Shown: piece after piece, positions 60,982 through 64,000 of the stretch
How positions within the stretch are numbered: the stretch's first letter is position 1
Layout: each line of letters starts with the position of its first letter
Assembly (NCBI RefSeq): GCF_031450805.1
Contig: NZ_JARTVY010000005.1
Location: 1 to 64,000 of the forward strand
Reading direction: 5' to 3'
DNA length: 64,000 bases
Origin: Caballeronia sp031450805
GTDB lineage: Bacteria > Pseudomonadota > Gammaproteobacteria > Burkholderiales > Burkholderiaceae
The notes under the pieces: generated by a model
Databases searched by the model: none
Seen by the model: only the letters and a program-made list of their open reading frames with translations
What the model was told of the DNA's origin: nothing
Position numbers and translations under genes: made by a program

Positions 60982-62304
60982 TCACGAACCCGGCCTGGCG
61001 AACAGCGTCACCTCCACCCGCCGGTTCCGCGCGCGGCCGGCGGGCGAGTCGTTGGGCGCGACGGGATCGGCGTCGCCTTGTCCTTCGGCCTTGAGGCGTG
61101 CAGCCGGGACGGTGGCCGCGAGCAGGTCGCGCACGTTCGCGGCCCGCTCCTGCGACAACTCCCAGTTCGACGGATAGCGCGCCGAGCGGATCGGCCGGTC
61201 GTCGGTGTGGCCGGTGACGAGCACGTTGCCTGGCACCGCGCCGAGCGCCGCCGCGATGCGCGCGATCAGCGGCTTCGTCTGCGCCGATACCTGCGCGCTG
61301 CCTGGGCTGAACACGTTGTCGCCACGCAGCGTGATGACCGAGCGATCCACGCGGTCGTCGACGTTGACGAGGCCATCGCGGATGTCCTGCGCGAGGAACT
61401 CGGCGAGGCGCGGCTTCGCCGCCTGCGTAACGACGAGAGGCCGCTGCGCCCCGGCGCGGATCGACGCGAGCGTGGCGAACGCCGGATCCGAGAGGCGGCC
61501 GAGCTGGAAGCTCATCGCCAGATACGCACCGGCGAGCAGCAGGAGCGCGAGCGCGCCCGCGACCCAGACCGGCAGCACGTCGGTCGTGCGTCGGCGCGCG
61601 GCGGGCACGCCTTCCCAGTGCGGCGACAGCGCCCGCTCGGGCTCGCCGCGTTCCTTGCGGATCAGTTGATGCAGCCGCACGCGAATGGCGTCGAGCGTTT
61701 GCCTGCCTTGCGCCGCCACGCGATAGCGTCCCTCGAAGCCGAGCGCCAGCACGATGTTCGACAGCTCCAGCAGATGCAGATGAACTGCGGGCTTCTGCGC
61801 GAGCCCCGCGAGCAAGTGGAAGACTTTCTCGCCGCCCCACGCTTCGTTATGAAACGTCACCAGCAGGCTTTGCCGCGCCCACACGCCCGCGCCCCACGGC
61901 GTGCCCGACGCGGCTTCGTCGAGCATCGTGCAGATCATGTAGCGCGCCGCCGTGACCTGTTCGGCGGGCACGCCGCACGCCCGCGCCTCCGACTCGAAGC
62001 GGCGCACCCCGGCGGCGAGGGAATCGCGGAGCGCGGCGGGATCGGCGCAGGCGCTCATCGCCCGGATGCGCGGCGCGAGCTGCAAAAGCGGCGCGCACGC
62101 GGCGACCAGCGGATTGACCGCGCCGCCGCGAACGAAGGCGGCATCGAAGGCGCGCGGGTCGGCATCCGCCGGGAACGCGCCTTCCGTGCCGCCGCTCGTG
62201 CGCGATTCGCTCGCGCCCGGAACGCGCCGTCGCGCGCCCGGATTCGGCTTGATGATCGTCTGGTCGGATTCGAATCCGGCGAAGGGATCGTCGTGGTTCG
62301 TCAT
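60982..62304 (-). CDS. tssL: T6SS TssL fused to an OmpA-like peptidoglycan-binding domain
   Basis: A 440-residue inner-membrane protein. The DotU domain covers about 60-235 (YMICTMLDEAASGTPWG, FHNEAWGGEKVFHLL), one membrane helix lies at 244-264, and an OmpA-like domain covers about 325-437 (VLVTGHTDDRPIRSARYPSN, RNRRVEVTLF) that anchors the complex to peptidoglycan. Such 'evolved' TssL replaces a separate TagL. It follows tssK by 21 bases and precedes tssM by 2. Confidence 0.94.
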   Translation of the reverse strand: MTNHDDPFAGFESDQTIIKPNPGARRRVPGASESRTSGGTEGAFPADADPRAFDAAFVRGGAVNPLVAACAPLLQLAPRIRAMSACADPAALRDSLAAGVRRFESEARACGVPAEQVTAARYMICTMLDEAASGTPWGAGVWARQSLLVTFHNEAWGGEKVFHLLAGLAQKPAVHLHLLELSNIVLALGFEGRYRVAAQGRQTLDAIRVRLHQLIRKERGEPERALSPHWEGVPAARRRTTDVLPVWVAGALALLLLAGAYLAMSFQLGRLSDPAFATLASIRAGAQRPLVVTQAAKPRLAEFLAQDIRDGLVNVDDRVDRSVITLRGDNVFSPGSAQVSAQTKPLIARIAAALGAVPGNVLVTGHTDDRPIRSARYPSNWELSQERAANVRDLLAATVPAARLKAEGQGDADPVAPNDSPAGRARNRRVEVTLFARPGS

Positions 62305-62325
62305 GGCGTCGGGGAATCGATGCAG

Positions 62326-63666
62326 TCAGTGTCGGATGGCCCAGAACTCCAGCTCCAGCGCCGGAAACTCGCCTGCGATGTACATCGCCAGATTGCCGGT
62401 CTGCTCCAGCTCCTTCCATAGCTCGCCGCCGCGATCCAGTTCGAAGTACGAAAAGCCCGCGTGAAACGGAATCTGGCGCGGCGCGACCGGCATCGCCCGC
62501 AGCCCGATGCCCGGCAGCGCGAGATTGACGAGATCGCGCAGCTTCTCGGCGGGCGCGACCTTCACCTGCGTGGGAAAGCGCGTGCGCAGCGCTTCGCCTG
62601 GCATCTGCGCGTTGGCGGCGAGCACGAAACCCGCCGTTCGCACGAGTTCGAGATCGTTGATCATCGCGACGCGCACGCCGGGCTTGCGGCTCTGCAATTC
62701 GATCGCGACCGCGTCGGGCTCCCGCACTTGCGCAAGCAGTTGCCGCACGTCGCGCATGAGCGGCTCGAACGACGTGGCGATATCGTCGTGCCGATACGGC
62801 GGATACGCAGGCACGCGACGCCGTTCGTCGAAGGCGGCGAGATCGCCGGCGAACGCGAGCGTCGTCTGATAAAGGCGCTCGGGATGCAGAAGCGGCGACT
62901 GCAGCAGATGCCCGTATTGCGGTTCGAAGCGGTTGAGCGTCTGCAGCAGCAGAAAATCCGCGATTTCCGCGACACCCCCGCGTCCCGGATTCGCCAGCCG
63001 GCTCGCGAGCCGGTCCGCATGCTGATGCGCGAGACCGGCAAGCTCTTGCGCATGGCCGAGCAGGCGCGGGTCGGCGAGCGCGTGGAGCATCGGCGGGATG
63101 TAGGCGGGGTCGAGCAGCACGCGATTGTCCGCACGACGCTCGAGCACGCGCGCCAGGCCGATCGTCGCGAAAGCGTCGGTGGCGTCGCGCGCGAGCATGA
63201 GCCGCAGGTTCGGCGCGCCGACGCGAATCTGCGCGATGCGATCCGTGCTCGTCGTGATGTCCGCGACGGACGTGTCGCTCGTGCGATAACGCAGCGCATC
63301 GGCGCGGGCATCGGCGTTGCCGTCGGAATCGAATTCCTTGGCTCCGGCGCGCACCAGCGGCAGCGCGAGCAGGACGAGTTCATCGCGCGTGCCGGGCGGA
63401 ATGTCGAGCGGCGGCGGCGCGGGCGCATCGTCGGGAAACGAGAACGCCGCGCCGTCGGGCAGCACGCCGAACGCCGACGACAGCGCGATCTTGCCGAGCC
63501 CGAGCGCGATGTCGTCGATCCTCACGTCAGCCCAGCCCCACGACCACGCTTCCGTCGCCCGTGCATGACAACGCACGAGATGCTCGATGAAGCGGTCATG
63601 TTGCTGAAAATGCTGCGGTTCGAGGAACAGGCCCTCGGACCAGATCATGCGTTGGTGCCAGGTCAT
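62326..63666 (-). CDS. tssK: T6SS baseplate protein TssK
   Basis: A 446-residue TssK (ImpJ/VasE) that joins the phage-like baseplate to the TssJLM membrane complex. It begins TWHQRMIWSEGLFLEPQHFQ, the family signature, and ends LYFDL-like with AMYIAGEFPALELEFWAIRH. ATG 63666 is the standard start; upstream codons in frame have no coding character. It lies 120 bases after tssJ. Confidence 0.94.
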   Translation of the reverse strand: MTWHQRMIWSEGLFLEPQHFQQHDRFIEHLVRCHARATEAWSWGWADVRIDDIALGLGKIALSSAFGVLPDGAAFSFPDDAPAPPPLDIPPGTRDELVLLALPLVRAGAKEFDSDGNADARADALRYRTSDTSVADITTSTDRIAQIRVGAPNLRLMLARDATDAFATIGLARVLERRADNRVLLDPAYIPPMLHALADPRLLGHAQELAGLAHQHADRLASRLANPGRGGVAEIADFLLLQTLNRFEPQYGHLLQSPLLHPERLYQTTLAFAGDLAAFDERRRVPAYPPYRHDDIATSFEPLMRDVRQLLAQVREPDAVAIELQSRKPGVRVAMINDLELVRTAGFVLAANAQMPGEALRTRFPTQVKVAPAEKLRDLVNLALPGIGLRAMPVAPRQIPFHAGFSYFELDRGGELWKELEQTGNLAMYIAGEFPALELEFWAIRH

Positions 63667-63786
63667 GGTGGCTCGAAGTCTCACGCGTTGCCTTGCGCCC
63701 GGCGCTTCGACTGCCCGAACGCTCCGGTCAAAGAACGATTCAGCCAAACGATTTTGGAAGCCGCCGAGGCCCTGCCTGCGCTGCCG

Positions 63787-64000
63787 TTACTTTTTCTTCG
63801 ATGGCGGCGGCGGCGCGGGCTGCGCGGCGATGGTGACGTCGGCGGCATCGACGCGCACGTTCATCAGCGTGGTCTGATTCGGCGGCACGGGCTCGGTCAC
63901 GCGCCAGCGCGAGCGTTCGATATCGCGATACGCCGCCACGACCGCCACGAACTTCGTGCCCGGCTGCACGGCCTGCTCGACGCTGCGGGTATCGCCCGGG
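63787..64000 (-). CDS. tssJ: T6SS outer-membrane lipoprotein TssJ, 5' part beyond the window
   Basis: The last ~70 residues of a TssJ (VasD) lipoprotein; the N-terminus with its lipobox lies beyond base 64000. Visible features are PGDTRSVEQAVQPGTKFVAV and YRDIERSRWRV, typical of the transthyretin-like TssJ fold, followed by PNQTTLMNVRVDAADVTI and a Pro/Lys tail. It is upstream of tssK in transcription, the common order. A GTG at 63969 is internal. Confidence 0.88.
   Translation of the reverse strand, partial: PGDTRSVEQAVQPGTKFVAVVAAYRDIERSRWRVTEPVPPNQTTLMNVRVDAADVTIAAQPAPPPPSKKK

Overview
The window looks like chromosomal DNA from a high-GC betaproteobacterium of the order Burkholderiales, most likely Paraburkholderia, Caballeronia or a close relative. 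This rests on the strong G/C bias at third codon positions and on the gene families present: a DUF3141/phosphotransacylase/acetate kinase/FabI block, a biotin-independent malonate decarboxylase operon, RND efflux joined to pqiABC, and a type VI secretion (T6SS) cluster with a fused TssL. The genus is an inference. I saw no tRNA, rRNA, CRISPR array or insertion sequence.

Layout. 1-972: end of a D-lactate dehydrogenase gene. 1353-5565: six co-directional genes for small exported or envelope proteins of unknown function (DUF3300, DUF2950, glycine zipper, a two-module repeat protein, a SmpA-like lipoprotein and an RT0821-like antigen), facing a predicted outer-membrane barrel gene (5575-6561). 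6746-14670: a phosphate/acyl-phosphate block with a small membrane protein, an RRM-like protein, polyphosphate kinase 2, a DUF3141 protein with a PHA-synthase-like Cys-Asp-His set, phosphotransacylase, acetate kinase, FabI and a coiled-coil protein; the last four are nearly contiguous. 14873-16859: a low-GC insert with a PAAR-tip gene, a complete M35 (aspzincin) metallopeptidase gene and two small OmpA-like ORFs. This is the best candidate here for a little-described system.

16875-26380 (minus strand): one tightly overlapping operon encoding a tripartite RND efflux pump followed by PqiA, PqiB and PqiC. 26859-33195: an AI-2E-type permease, a two-gene N-acetylglucosamine-type phosphotransferase system (EIIC-EIIB-EIIB' and EIIA-HPr-EI) and a CBS-BON protein. 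33469-41755: a LysR regulator converging on the malonate operon mdcA-B-C-D-E, madL-M, mdcG-H. 42354-46497: a convergent TpsB/TpsA two-partner secretion pair. 46688-48649: a Tat-exported PhoX phosphatase with a plausible Pho box upstream. 48806-52253: a sigma-factor-like protein, a hybrid histidine kinase and a NarL-type response regulator. 52300-54102: lytic transglycosylase MltA.

54103-54712 is a repeat-rich gap with a long hairpin and a ~230-bp tandem duplication that includes the 3' end of the neighbouring kinase gene. 54713-64000 (minus strand) is part of a T6SS locus in transcriptional order tssJ (cut by the window edge), tssK, tssL, tssM, tagF and a PpkA-like kinase. The PAAR/M35 cassette about 38 kb away would be natural cargo for this or another T6SS, but that link is inferred.
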